NCBI GenBank assembly: GCA_036768485.1
Contig: JAVLUZ010000259.1
Coordinates: 62,001 to 126,000 of the forward strand
Direction of reading: 5' to 3'
DNA: 64,000 nucleotides
Origin: Mermis nigrescens
Lineage: Eukaryota; Nematoda; Enoplea; Mermithida; Mermithidae
In this document: in pieces, positions 35,733-50,700 of the stretch
Position numbering within the stretch: the stretch's first letter is position 1
Layout: each line of letters opens with the position of its first letter
The notes under the pieces: generated by a model
Told to the model about the DNA's origin: nothing
The model's input: only the letters and a program-made list of their open reading frames with translations
Database searches by the model: none
Position numbers and translations under genes: made by a program

Positions 35733-38700
35733 ATTATTATTATTATTATTATTAATATTATTATTATTAATATTATTATTATCTATCGTCACTGTACATA
35801 ATCCCCTTATGAATAAACCTTTTTAAAATTTATAAGCATAAATATCTTTCTCTATTTTTTGCCATAAAAAACGTGTATTACGCCCACTTCTCATATGTAT
35901 GCTTTCAGCTTTAGTTAAACAAGTTGAAATCAATATGATTTTACCCTAATTTGGCATAAAGTTATAATTACACTTGCACAGCATAGCCAGCCGGTTGGGC
36001 AGTCAAATAGACTTAGGGGATAAATCAGAGTTATACATGCACACTGGGGTGTATAGAGGTATCGGTTGTGTATTAGCAGTCCCACCAGTCCCAAGAGTCC
36101 CACCAATAGTCCCACTAGTCCCAACAGTCCCACTAATAGTCCCAACAGTCCCACCAATAGTCCCAACGGCCCCACCACTTTCGCTATCCTAATCATAGAA
36201 ACATAGAATTGCCGGTCTGGGAGTCAGTCGATAATAAGGATTATCAGTCAGAATGCTTTTTCGAGCTAAAACGGCCTCAAAACTGATAAACTTAAATACT
36301 AAAATAGCGTAAAACCTACATTAATCTACAGTTTCTGATCATGTTGAAACACTTTTGCAGAAAATTATTGATTTTCGTCTATTTTTGGTCTTGATTTTTC
36401 TTCATTTTCTCTGGAATAGTTCTGTTTTTTTCCTCGGATGTCTATAGAGTATACGCATGCAAGAACCAAAGTTTGATTAAGGAGAATGTGGCAAAGTCGC
36501 AAAAATCGTAAAAAAACGCTGAAAATGGAATGCTGGAGAGTCTGCCGGATTTTCAGGGGCTAGATAACTCATGAGCTTGGGGGCGCTAGACCCACTGGAC
36601 ACACAACCCCCTTCGTCCTAAAAAACCGGCGAACTCTCCATGATTCATTTTCGACGTTTTTTTGCCGATTTTTTGCGATTTCGCTCCATTCTCCCAAATC
36701 AGACTTCAGTTCCTGCATGTGTACATTAAAAAAAGGAAAAATGATGACCAAAAAATGGACGAAAATAAATAATTCTCTGGAAAAGTGTTTGTTAATGATC
36801 AGGAACTGTAGATTAACACAGGTTTTACGCTATTTTAGCATTTAGGCTTATCAGTTTTGAGGCTATTTTAGCACCAAAAAAAGCATGCTGACTGATCCCC
36901 TCTTTATCGACTGACTACCAGACTGGCAATTTCGTGCTTCTATGATCAAGACAGCGAAAGTGGTGGGGCGGTTGGGACTGTTGGGACGGTGGGACTATTG
37001 AGTGAGGCTAGTGGTACTCTTTGGACGGTGGGACTGCTAGTACGGTGGGACTGTTAAGACGGTAGGACTGTTGGGACGGTGGGACTTCTGGGACGGTTTG
37101 ACTATTGATACGGTGGGACTAATGGGACAGTGGGACTGCTAGGGTTATTGGTGGGACTTTTAAAACGGTGGGACTGGTGGGACTGCTGAGACATTAACGG
37201 GGTATCCCGCTACCAGGACTTTTGAGAAGCATACCCCTCTTATTCGTATCTTAGGCCATTTCGGACCAAACTGATTGCTCAAAACATGGAAAAGCGCCAA
37301 ATTACGTTTAACAGTGCAATTCAAGTACAAATACATATTTTTAGAGGAACGACTATTCAATCCGTTCATCCAGACACTTTTCTACCATTTTTAAAATTCA
37401 ATTGCCCTGTTTATCATTGTTTTTATCCAAATTTAAACATGAATATTGACGAAAAATAAAATGTGACGACTTAAGTACAAAACTTTGACACTAAAAAGAT
37501 AAAAAATTGCTCATTAACCCCCACCGGAAACTGGGTTTACCCCCTCCCAGAGCTTTTGACCGTGTGCATGCATGATCTGAGTGCTCCTCTGAGATAAAAT
37601 GACCTTGAACATAAGCATAAACGTTAAAAAACTAATCATATTCGGCAGTTGCAGGCCTATTTCAAGCACTTTTGTAAAAAAATTATGACTTTTGTCTGTC
37701 CTAATGTTAGTTTTGCCAAAAAATTGCATTTGTCCTTTTGAGGGTCTACATAGATCCTACCGACCCTCTCATGTGTACGTCTGGTCAATAATAATTGCGT
37801 GGTCGGTGGCCAGAAAACTTTGAGTTAAATAGCGCATTTGTCCTTTTGAGGGTCTACATAGATCCTACCGACCCTCTCACGTGTACGTCTGGACAAAAAT
37901 AATTGCGTGGTCGGTGGCCAGAAAACTTTGAGTTAAATAGCATAAAAACTGATATAAATGCTTTCAAAACGCGTGAAACCTGTTTAAGTCCGCACATTCT
38001 GATCGTTTTCAAGCAATTTTGCGGAAAAAGTTTTATTTTATTAATTTTTGGCCTTCATTTTGTCAAAATTGTGTATTCATCGATTTCGTGAGTAATCGCT
38101 AAGAATTGTGTCCTAAAGGTACAACCTCTTTTTGAAGCTTACACAAATTTTTTTGCCGTTTTCAATCAATCTTAATGGGTTCATTTCTTCTATGTTATAA
38201 AAATAAAAACTGTTTGGAAATATTCTGCGAAATTACAAGCTGCAGAGCTAAAAACTTTATTACATACACGATGCGTCAAAAATAATCATTAGAAATCTTT
38301 AAAAAAACTAATTTTTAAAACCGTATTTTAATTTACAAGAGCAAGCACTGCTTATTATGTTAATTAGGTGTACATATTTTTCGATTAATTTTTAATTTAA
38401 TTCACATCATGATCGATTCCTCTAGGTCGATCAGGCTATCTTGGGACTGGGGAGTGGAACTCGTGACATTTATCTGAATGAAACGATGTATGAAAAGCAA
38501 CTCAGCGCTTATAAGGACAATATATTCGGCATCGCTAACCTGATCGGAACTGACATGCAAAATTCGTCTGTTGACTACGAACATTTACAAAAATCAATTG
38601 ATAAAATGATTCGATTCGAAACTCGCTTGGCCAATATAACTGTTCCGGAAGAAAATAGACGTAGTTTTAGGAGGCGGTACAATAGATGGACTTTGGGGAA

Positions 38701-41240
38701 ATTAGGCAACACATCTAAATCGGTAATTACTGATGGTGCACTAACCGACCTAGAAAATCAGCTAGAAAACTTAACCTTATTAGTCTGTCTCGCATGAATT
38801 CACGGTTTAGTTTCAATTAAGAATTTTCAGCTACCGTAAGTCAACAGTTTTTTATGATTGCTTGATTAATCCTTAATTATCCGTAAGCTGTCGACCTAAT
38901 ATCGAAAATAATTATAAAAAGAAAACCGCTATACGCATTTGACGGATTTTATATTTAAAATGGCCCTATATTAAAGTACGTTAGAAATAAAATTTAACTC
39001 ACAGTTTGTAGATTATTTCAAATGCAGTTGCCAACGAATTAGTATTTTTCGTTTTTGATTTTAAGTGCAATTAAATATGAAGAATTAATTGTAAAAAATT
39101 GAAATGGATATAGTAATAAAATAACAAAACGAAAAATAAAAACTTGAAAATTATTTTGAAAATTGTGCAATTACAGAAAAAGTTTTCTAAATTGACAAAA
39201 GGTTTTGTTACGCCATTGTATATTACCGATCAAAGAATTTATGAATCGCAAAAAATAGTCGATGATATCGCCGACTTTTACTCTCGAAGCGGGCTTTGCT
39301 GAGCAAGTATTCGTCATAAATAAACTATATCCCTCCGTTTACCGTGTCCTATGCCGGAGGCATTATGAATCACTTTCGTGGCATTTTTTCTGTTCTACCT
39401 TATCCTTTGTGTCTAAAAGTTGGCCTAGCCTCGTTTTGGCTTCAGTTACATCGTTTTTAATGGTTAAGCACGAATAGGAGTTATAGAGTTGTAAGGAATA
39501 GGCATTTTTTGGTCTATTTACAGTGATATAACAAAAACTCAAGATGGCAAAATAAGGTTCTAATAAGAAAATTTAGTGGTTTATTCCTTTCCAGCTCTTT
39601 AAATGCATCCCCTGGATGTGTTTAACACAACAGACCTCTTTTAAAAGTAATTTTCACAGAAAATAACATACATATTCAGAAAGAGCATAAAAATTGCACT
39701 AAATGAAAGTAATAGCTGTCAGAGAATGTTAAGAAGGCATAGCTTAATATGCACTAGGAGTTCATGTCATGATGGTGCACTTCGACTGCAAAAACATGAT
39801 GGTAAACGGAGGGATATTGGAAATGCCTATCATGTCCGAATTTTTAATTTTGCCTTGCCACAAAAACGATATAGGTTTGTATAATGATTCGGCAGAACTT
39901 CGAGTTTTCATGCGCATTACTTTAAAACCATATCATGATTCAGTCAAAGCTTTTTTGGGAAGATTTTATTGATACGAAGCTTCAGTGCCTTTTTGCATTT
40001 TTGGGTCTGCTTAGGGGGCGTACTAATAGGAGGTATACAAGTATGTATATCCCTGCAGGTTTTGACAGTCCTAAATACGAGTACTTTCATTTGTCCGATC
40101 AATTCTTAAAATTATCCAGCTATTTCAGCTTTTGTGTGATGATAAATTTTTATCTATCGTAGGTTAATTGGACAGAATACATGAGACGCATACTTCCGGG
40201 AGAAGTTTACGCGAGATTGGTTAAAGATCAAGCAGACACTTTTCCATTGATTGCGCACGAGCCAGAATATTTCCAAAAATTGGATAAATTGCTCACCGAA
40301 ACTCCTGTTAGGTAATAATCGTCGTTTGCGTCCTCAAGATAAAATTATTTAAATAAATGATGCAAATAGAAAGATACGTTTTTTGTCTCAATGGCTATAA
40401 TTCGGTAAATTAGCAACTCTTCCTCTCTTAATGTCGTTCTCAATATGAAAGTGCCGACGTAATCGTATAAGAATTTTGCTGTTCTCTTTGAATGAATTAA
40501 AATTAAAAATATTTCTGCATTATTTGATAGTGAAAATTCGAGCATGTATTTGAATCTTTGATTTAAGTCTCGAGCACTTGAATTATGCGGTATTCCAAGA
40601 ATCTATTATTTCAGAGAAATATTGAATTACGTTATATGGCATGTTGTTAGCTCATGCAACTGACTTCTTTGATGAACGCTTTGAAGATGCTAACCAAGTA
40701 TGTGGTTTATCATGTGATTCAGTTCTATCCAATTGGGTGATCGCCCTGCCAAAATTTGTTTTTCTACTTATGTAGGACTATTTTTCAATAGGAGCAGCTA
40801 TTCTTTTTGTACTATTTATTAGCCTAGTAGAATTTCATCGCATTTTTCTGCATGCATTTCCTGACTTCAGCATGTCAAATAAGTTCTTGCTCCTCAAGAC
40901 TCCGCCCGTGTGACCTCGCCATTCTAATCCGCACGTTAACACGCTGAAAAAGGGTTTATAAAATTTAGAAAGTAAAGCGATCAGTTTTTTAGATCTCTAA
41001 CTTTTTAAACATTTATTTTTGGTAGAATTTCACCAATCATCAGTCTGTAACTTTAACGGGCACAACGTAAATGGTTTTTAGATTATCAAAAGCTCTCGAG
41101 TTGCTAGAGAAAAATCATCACTAATCATTAATAATAATTATTAATAATAATAATAATTATTATTATTATTATAAATGTATTAATCATAAAATAATAATAA
41201 TATTAATATTATTAATAATTATAATAATAACAATAATAAC

Positions 41241-41287
<47 letters not shown>

Positions 41288-41399
41288 TAATAATAATAAT
41301 GATAATGATCATAATAATATTATTAAATTTAATATTAATAATAATAATAATGATAATAATGATAATAATAATTGTAATAATAAAATAATAGTAACAATG

Positions 41400-41490
<91 letters not shown>

Positions 41491-41526
41491 TAATAAAAAA
41501 ATTATTAATAATAATTATAATCAAAT

Positions 41527-41578
<52 letters not shown>

Positions 41579-41602
41579 TTAATAATAATAATAATAATAA
41601 TA

Positions 41603-41633
<31 letters not shown>

Positions 41634-41669
41634 TTAATATCAATAATAATAATAATGATAATAATAAGA

Positions 41670-41723
<54 letters not shown>

Positions 41724-44700
41724 GTAATAATAATAATAATGATAATAATAATATTGATAATAAAAAATAATAATAATATTGATAATAAAAAATAATAGTT
41801 TAATTATTTACGATTCAAAAGATATGCGTGTTTGCGATACAACCATGCATTACTAAACCTAACGAAACGATATCGTTTTCATTAATAAATTTTATCAGTA
41901 AAATTCGAAATTTCGCCAATTTTGATCATTCTACAATCCTTTATTCAGATGTTTAATGTTGTATACCGCGGAAGACAACAGAAGCGACCCAGATGGAAAA
42001 CTTGTATAGGCTTCGCGGGAATAATGGACATGGCTTACGGTGCCATGTATGTTCGAGAACATTTCTCGTTACAAGATAGAACCACGGCTCTTAGCATGAT
42101 ACAGGATATAAAAAACGCGTTTTCAGGCATACTTGATCGATTAGATTGGATGGATGTATCGACAAGGAATTTCGCACTTAAAAAGGCAAGACAGCATAAA
42201 AATTTTTTTCGCTAAATTTAGTTGCAGTCAGTTCACCTTGAAAATATACGCACTTGCTTTCCTTACAATTTTAGACCTATCAAACACACACACACAAGGA
42301 CAGAAGGGTGAAAGGGGCACTACCCCTCCTTTAAATTTTGAAAAGTCAGGTACTGTCAGGCGATTTTGGTAAAACATAACTTCCGGATAGGAAAATTTTG
42401 ATTTTATAGTGAAAAATACAGCTCTGTTAACCAAAAGTTCAGTCAACCTGATCATTTAACAGCAAAAATGTTAATTTTTCCATTGTCTTAAAGTTTTTGT
42501 CAAATGTTTTCCATACGATAGTCAATTATCCACTTAAAAACATTGCCTAAAATAGGCAAGTTTTCGAAAAAATACATTTCAGACCACAGGAATATAATTT
42601 TTCGTATGCTCAAGTAGATAACAATATCAATATATTATCTAGTAGAAACGCATGTCATCATCAGCTAAGTTTAGTATGTGACCGTTTCCGATTACACCCC
42701 CCTTCCTCTGGCCAGCCCTAACTTGCCCACCTATGCAAGCACGGATTTTTTTGTGTTCGGCAAAGATTTTTCCCGATGTACAAAATTTTCTGGGACCGTC
42801 TTTGAATATGTACAAAGATTTTTGGGAAGGCAAAAACTGTAAAGATATCTAAAATTCCCAAAAATTTTCGGCGTTTCGCGCCGAAATGAGTAATTGTGTG
42901 TTTTATATCTTTATAACGGCAGAAATTGCATTTTTAAAGAAAAAATGCCAATTTTTTCAGCGCTCCGCGCCGTTTTTAGACAAATTTTCCATTTTTTTCG
43001 TCAGAAACCCAGAAATTAGCTAAAATACACTACCCAAGGTCGAAAAAGATTAATTCAAGGCACTTAAAGCGCTACTGTACCATATTTTAGTGCTCAAAAA
43101 TTTGCAGTACAAAATGTGCAAAGACTTTTGGGGGACTATCTTTGTACATTTACAAAGGACCCTGTGCAAAAATAATTGTTATCAAGTAATATTTACATGT
43201 CCCTTAATCTAGTGCACACCGCCCGTGATTAAAGTCATTATTACAGTAAATTAATTTCAGGTCAAGTATGTAAGCGATAAAGTGGCGTTCCCGGATTTCG
43301 TTTTGAACGACACATCACTTGACAGTTTTTATAAGAATGTAAGTTTTGATTTTTCTCCAAGTGAGAACGATTACTTTTCTATGAATGAACGCGGGTGCAT
43401 TTGTGTAAGACTGAAGACCGCCCTTCTGAGCACTTATAAATATTTTTGCGAAAAAGAATTATATAGGGAAAACAGATAATATATTTTTTATCAAAAAAAG
43501 TAAAACATTTTAGCAGATAGCGCCATATTTACCGCCTCTCTTTGTGATTTAGGCACTTAAGACCTTTATAACACTATCTAATTTATCTATATGGAAAATA
43601 TTTATTAAGAATTCACTTTGTCAACATGTAGAGAAGGAACCCAAGTTGATACGAGAATTCATTATTTTTACGCTGAGGAACCTCTAAAACTTGCCTAGTA
43701 CCTTAGTCGTAAAATTAAAAAAGCTCATATTGGACATAGCTATGTTTAATCTAGAGGTTTTTGCCGGAACACTTTTAAGAAGTTAAACACTAATAATTTT
43801 ACAGAAACGCAGCTGACGAGATACATTAAATACGGCTTTATCAGTGCCATATTATAATACTTGTGTAGCATTGTTTTTAACTTTGGTCTCTTAAGCTTAC
43901 GTGGTCAGAAGAGGATTCATCGATGAGCTTTTATGACTTAGCTCTTAAAATCAAACAGTGGTATCGAAATAAAGACTACTTTGACCTCTTGAATAACGCT
44001 GACCGGAAGAGGTTCCTGTTTTCTCCAGCCGTAGTGAACGCTTTCTATACTTTTGACGAGAACAGCATAAGTTAATATCCTTTTCTTAAATTTATTTTAA
44101 TGGGATGATACATTAAACTTAATCTTGATTTTTCTACAGCGCTACTTGCCGGAATATTGCGCCGTCCACTTTTCGATGGCGCATTTCCGAAGTAAGGAAC
44201 TGTGTACAATCAGAAAGAATACAACGCTTCGTAGCCAAGTCTGTAAACTAGAAAAAATCGAAAGATCTTTGGTATTAACAAATATTTCGTGCTGCTACGC
44301 TTTTAGCATGAATTCTTTTGAATGTTATAATAAATCGCACATTGAAACCTTTTTTCTCATGCACAAATTCTAAGGATTTAGCTGGTAATCCGAGCTATCT
44401 GCTGGTCTTGTTTAGAGTCAAAACCATACTGTTTACAGCTTATGTGCAGCTAAAATTTCAAAAAGTGATAATAAAGTTTTTCAACACCTGTCAAAAATTG
44501 GGTAGTATTTTTAACTTATTTTAAACGAAATCATGCAGTAGTGCTTTACGGCTATTGTAAGAACGTGCTTTGATTAAGTTCATGCTGAAAATACTTAAGC
44601 TCGTGCTAGGATAAGCATCTGCTTAATTGGGTTGCAATAAAAATTTTGACCTCGTGTTTAACCTAGCACGTGCTTATAAGTACGTGCTTAAATCTTCGAA

Positions 44701-47700
44701 GCACATGCTTAAGTTCGTGCTTAACTTAAGCAACAGTTTATATATTTACTCCTGCCAGACGCTGTCTGAAAAATGTGCAAATGAGGTTGCTGTCAAAAAA
44801 TCCCGTCAGTCGAGCCATGCATATCATTAAAATCAAAGAAAAAGACCGCTCCTTCCTGGGAAAAGTCCCAAAGCCACACAAAACGTGGGAATTACGCTAT
44901 ACAGTTGCGATTATATTTTTAAATAACGTTATAGCTAGAAAGATTGTAATAATTCTATGGAATAATCGCTAAATTTTGGGCTATTAATTTTGCTTCAATT
45001 TTGATACTTCAACCTACTGTCCTAAAATTTGATATCCGTCTTAGTTTGCAGCTTGTGCATGTGCTCGTATTTTGGTAAATTGATTGATCACTCTTGCATT
45101 ATATATTTCCTTATTTCAATTATTTCACAAGGCGAGGGTACGCCTGTAACAATACTCGCATTTTATGTTATCGGTTTCCCGATTTCCGTATAATTTTTTC
45201 ATATTTTGAAGCATTTATACAGTCTTTTGCAAGACATAAATACTGTAACAGGTCGACTGCAATTGGTACACGTTTCATTTAAGATTAACTCAACACTTTT
45301 TTGTTTTTCTGTTTAGTCATTTTTTTACATCAATAACTTTTCTTTTATTTATGTACTTATTTTTTGTCTTTCCCTTTGTTCTTCCCATTTTGTCGTGATC
45401 CATTCTGTTTACTTTCTATTAAAGCAATAATTCAGATATTCACTTTTAAAACACCTCGTTGTGAATTTAGTTTCTGTTCTTTCATGAGCAAAAGAAAGCG
45501 ATAATAATGCTTGTCCATTTGAGCTTTTCCTCGAGGAGTTTTAGGTGTTTTGTCACTTTGTTGGCACTTCTTATGATAAAAATACAACATCATTCTCCTT
45601 AAGACAACGGAAAATTTTTGACATGTTTCCACGAAAAATTAAGCATTATCCGATCGATAAGCTCGTAAGCCTGGCTCTTCGGATTCAAGAAAGTTGGTAC
45701 CTCAGCAGAAATGTATTATTCAATTTTTTTATAAGGGCCCAAAGAATGCTTTCAAATTGACATGCACAACATAGAAAATTATCCTTTTCACTCTGGTCGT
45801 GTGTTGAGGATTTGATAATGACTTGCAAATTGTGTTTCCTAAAAGAGAAAAATGCCGTCAGACGTAAACATTAAAGTTTGGGGATTAAGACCTCCAAGAA
45901 TGAAAAAATGGTAAGTTTTCTGTGAAAGATAGAGCCCAGCAAACGACAAGGAAAAAATCAAAACCTATTTGCAAAAAAACATTTGATTTACCAGAAACTG
46001 TGAATTAGCATCTAAAAGCATTTTAATTTAAAAAAGCACTGACCGACCCTTCCTCTTGATGAAAAGGAATTTGCATATGACCCTAATGGCTCGACTAAAA
46101 TGAATTGAGCATGTCAAAAACAGTATTGTATGAGAAACAGGGCAAAAGTTGGGCCGAATGGAAATCAAATTTACAGTCAAAAGCGCATTTTCTCGTAGCT
46201 GAACACTTCAGCAGTGAAATAAGATTGTCTAATATACTCCCGCTTGAATTACACCATGCGTATTATTGCGGCTTAGTAAAGCAAAGAATTTCGCATCTTT
46301 CTTGCCCATCAATTGACCCCGTATAGCTGGTACTGAACATACCTGGGCGTGGAAGGTTGGGGGTATGCACCTCTCCCATAAACCAAAATACCCCCCGCCC
46401 CAGAATTCAATTTTTGAAATTTTTTTGTTTTTTTCCGCAATTTTTTGATGCCAATGGTTAGTGCTCTATGATAAACGTTGAAAAGTGTGTGTTTTGGGCC
46501 ATACAATTATTTTTAGGGCCATTTTTTTACCTTTGAAAAATCTTGCACACCCCTCCCCAGAACTTTGGTGCTGCCCACCTATGGTACTGAATCCTCATTA
46601 TTCAAACTGTTCACCTGATGCCACCATGTAACATCGATATTTTTAACAGCTATATTCCAAATTTCTATAGAATAATAGCTGAATGATCAATGCTGTTTTT
46701 TCTAATGCAAATGATTAATTTATTGCGCACTGATGCTGGTAAGAAGAACAAGAACTAGCCCTTTCCCAATAAAATCGAAAACAATTCCAATAAAACAATT
46801 TTGCACGAAATAACGCATACAAACGCATTCCTATTCATACTGCATTTAAGCAATTTCTGACAAAAATTTTCGTAATATACAAATAATTAGTTTTATTACT
46901 TCCCGCCCGTAAAGTACTCTTGTTGGCGAGAAAAACAAGAAGTAGCTTCCCAATTAAATCGAAAATAATCCCCAATTAAACAATTTTCTACGAAATAGCG
47001 AACGTTTTTCTATATGACATTTGAACACTTTCTAAAAAAATATTCTTAATGTCGAATTTTCCTTCCAAATTAAGCTCAAAAATGAACTCAAAAACTACAA
47101 ATCCTCCAACAAAAAAAATCATATCTTTAATGAAGAAAATCAAGACACCGCCGTACACAATCTTGGGGTTAGCCTAGCCCTCCTCTATCCCCGCAAAAAA
47201 TTTTCACCTCGTAGAATGTTGTTTATCAGACTCTCGTCGAAAACGACTTGTTATACGTTTTTAGCGATCTTTTATTTAGTCCGAAAATGTTGATTTTTGT
47301 AGTCAGTTTTGACTAAATCTTACTGAATCATATTAAATTTTTCTTGATCACTTTCTAGCAAGAAAAACACATCCTGTGAAAAATTGAAGCGTTTTTGACA
47401 CGTATCTTACGTGAGCCAAAAAGGCACTTATTAAAAATTTTCGGGTCAAACCTCCCAGAATTTCCGTTCTGTATATGCACAAGTATGATCACCGCCCCGT
47501 AATTTCAATAGATTAACTTTTTCTCGCATATTTTTAATGATTTTCCGGCAAGAACATCAATTGAATGTGTCTGCGAATTCATGGAAAATATTAGTCGACG
47601 CGGTTAAGCTGGTACTTATGAGTGCCTCCGACCACTCATAAAGTTAAGCATCAGCTTGGACTAAGATAAGCATGTGCTTACTTTATTGCAACAGTCCAAA

Positions 47701-50700
47701 ATTAAGCACAAGCTTAAGTATGGGCTTAAAAGCACGTGCTTAAGATAAGCAGCAGCTCCAATTTTATTGCAACTGTCTGAGCAACAGTCTGTTGCTTAAA
47801 GTGGTACTTAAGCACCGGATCCTATTTAAGTACGTTTATTGCAACTGGGCTGAAGAGCTTAAAAGCTTAAAAGCCTTTGCGCTTTGTCATATTTCCCTAA
47901 TACATGATTTAAAACTTCAGATATATTAACATGGCTATTGGGGCTGTCCTTGGACATGAGCTGACGCATGGATTTGGATTGATCAAGGTGGGATTTTTTG
48001 TCTTCATTGCATACTGTTTTGTTTCAGTGATTGTGTACCGGGTGACTGACAGTCCCGGGTCACAGACAGTCCTGGGTGGCCGACAAATGGTTTTAAATTA
48101 GATCTGTCAATCAAAAAAGTCCAATGTGACCGACCGTCCCGACTGGCCGACTCTTCCAAGTGGCCGACTGTACCGGGTGGCCAACTGTACCGGGTGGCCG
48201 ACAGGTCCGAGGTGACCGAGAAATGGTGCTAAATTAGATCATTCATTCAAAACATCTAACTGACCGATTGTTCCGAAATGGCCAACAGTATCGAGCAGGC
48301 ATGGGTCGTTACGGGCCGCATCTGGATTTTTTTTAGAACTCGATAATTCCTTATGGTTATTCGAGATTTTTCATTTTCAACCTTTGAACAATTCTTACAC
48401 TCAAAGTAATCGATGGTAAACCCCATCAGTGAAGCGCCGGGTCTTTTTTGAAAAAATAGAAATCGGTATATGCTTGGTTTCGCATTTCTCTTAGTAAAGT
48501 TGAATTGCCATAAATCGTGTTTATAAACACAGCGGGCCGAAATAACCCTCCATTTTTCACGCAAAGAATCGAGCGCAGCACAAAACTACGCTCATAACGA
48601 ATTCACGTTTTCACATGCATTTGTTGCCTGAGCAAGAAAATGCGTGCCCAACTATCTGATGATATCGGGGTTCCTCATCATCATTTGTTTTTTGAGCTCA
48701 AGCTACCCTCTCACCTCTCCGAATCAGCGTATGTTTTACAAGTTTATATCAGATCAGGACACGCTTTATCTGTTCTGAAAGAAATTACGTTCATAATGCC
48801 AGAAAATGTTGCGGAAAAATACGATAAAATTAAAGTTAAAATCTGAACCTTTCGAACCAAGCCACTCTCAACTGAAGGTGCTAAATGTTATTTTGTCACT
48901 CGTACGGTTGCACTAATTACGGATTTTTCTTCTCTAAGAGAATAGTAAAAAATCAAACCGAAAATTTTGCTGATATATTCGTGATTGTCTCTCTGCGCTC
49001 GGAAACATAGAATCCTCAAAATCAAAAACTCACGAAAATTGATCGCGATGATAGAGTAGGTACTTCTAATACACTCAATATGAACTATAAATATAGTTGT
49101 TATGAATTTTTCAGTTCATAAATAATCACATATTAGAATATGACACTGTTTACTCTTATGATGGTCTTAAAATTGTTTCAGACTCAAGTAATGACTGGGA
49201 CCATTTTTACACTAAGGAGAATGCTCAACACCTATTTCTCACGTTTTATGGACCCTGGTTCGGTTCCAAAAATTTTTGCCTGTATTAATTAATTCAGCTC
49301 TCTGGTTTGTGATCCTTGGGAACCCTCGACATTGTTTCACACTCCCCCAAAATCAATTGTCATGAAATATTATCTGATATTTTTCTTGAAGGACAAACTG
49401 ATAACAGAATGTGGTACCGGGAATGTTAGTCAGATTCTTATAAAAGTAGCAGGGCAGGAGAAATGGACCCCCTACGCCTTTAGACGCTCCTCCAATTATA
49501 GGTTCTCGAAGATAAGCTCACCCTACACATCTCAGCCTAGCTAAATATTATTGGATGAAAACTCGTACAATCGAAAATTAATTAAATCGCATAGTAATTT
49601 ATTCTGTATTTGCTGTAAACGTAATCTATTAAATTTTTACTAGTCGATATCACACATTGTTTTATGTTAGCTTAAGTTTCCCATCAAAAATTCGTAGTTG
49701 CCAGGTATGTGTGAGTTAATTACGTAGATACTCGTCTATCAGTATGTCTTCTTAAGCACGTGCACAGTACGGTCGATCTGCGGGTCCTGCGAAAGCAAAG
49801 TACTCGCAAATTTTGACATAAGACGATCCCTCTTTATTGTTGATAATTTCGAATAATTTATGAACCAATTTTGATGTTTAAAAGTTGTAGGCCTAATCCA
49901 AATCTCATTTTCAGCTTTTTTTGAAGAGTCCGAGTTCCACTTATTCATAGCTGATTGCATGGCGTAAGAATTCTCGATTAACAATATCATCTCAATAATT
50001 TTAATTCGGCAATAATCTTATCTAAATTCGCGTCAAGATCAATAGATTACGTTCATAGCTTTCAAATTTATGTCTATGTAAATGAGTTTCTGGATCTATA
50101 CTATCCTTCTGCCTATGATTCTTTGCATAAAAATGTATTAAAAAGATATTCTTTTGTTTTGTTCTTTTATTCAATTAGGGTCTTCATTATATACTGTAGA
50201 ATACTGGAATGTGTTTTTCAGGAAGTCAATTCGATAATCTGGGTTATCTGAAGGATTGGTGGTCCTCATCGGCTACTATTAACTTCACAAACAAGAAGCA
50301 ATGCATGATTAACCAGTACAGTGACTATGTCGTGCCTGATATAAACATGCACGTTAATGGCAGACTGACACAAGGCGAAAATATAGCTGACAATGGTGGG
50401 TTCTGAGCAGTCTTAAATTGTAAGAATTAGCTAATTATAGAACTGCAATGAGTCTTAAGACTGCCTTTAAGACAGTCCATCCAGGGTGGCCGCCCATCCA
50501 GCCTGGACTGCCCGTTCAGGTGCGCTGATTTAATTATTGACATTTAAAATTAGTTTAGCGCATAAGCATGTAAAATACACCTCAGCAGCACGATAAAACG
50601 CGAGTTTTCAATGTAAGGGTTTTTACAACATGAATTGACATTTTTACAAAGGGTAGTACTTCAATAAGCCTTCTGGCTTAGGCTTAGTGAGTGCGGAAAG

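Noticed and set aside
43905..43908. Acceptor GGTCAG for M13 exon i
   Set aside because: Would bring the frame to a stop within six codons; the AAG acceptor at 43895 keeps phase and family sequence.
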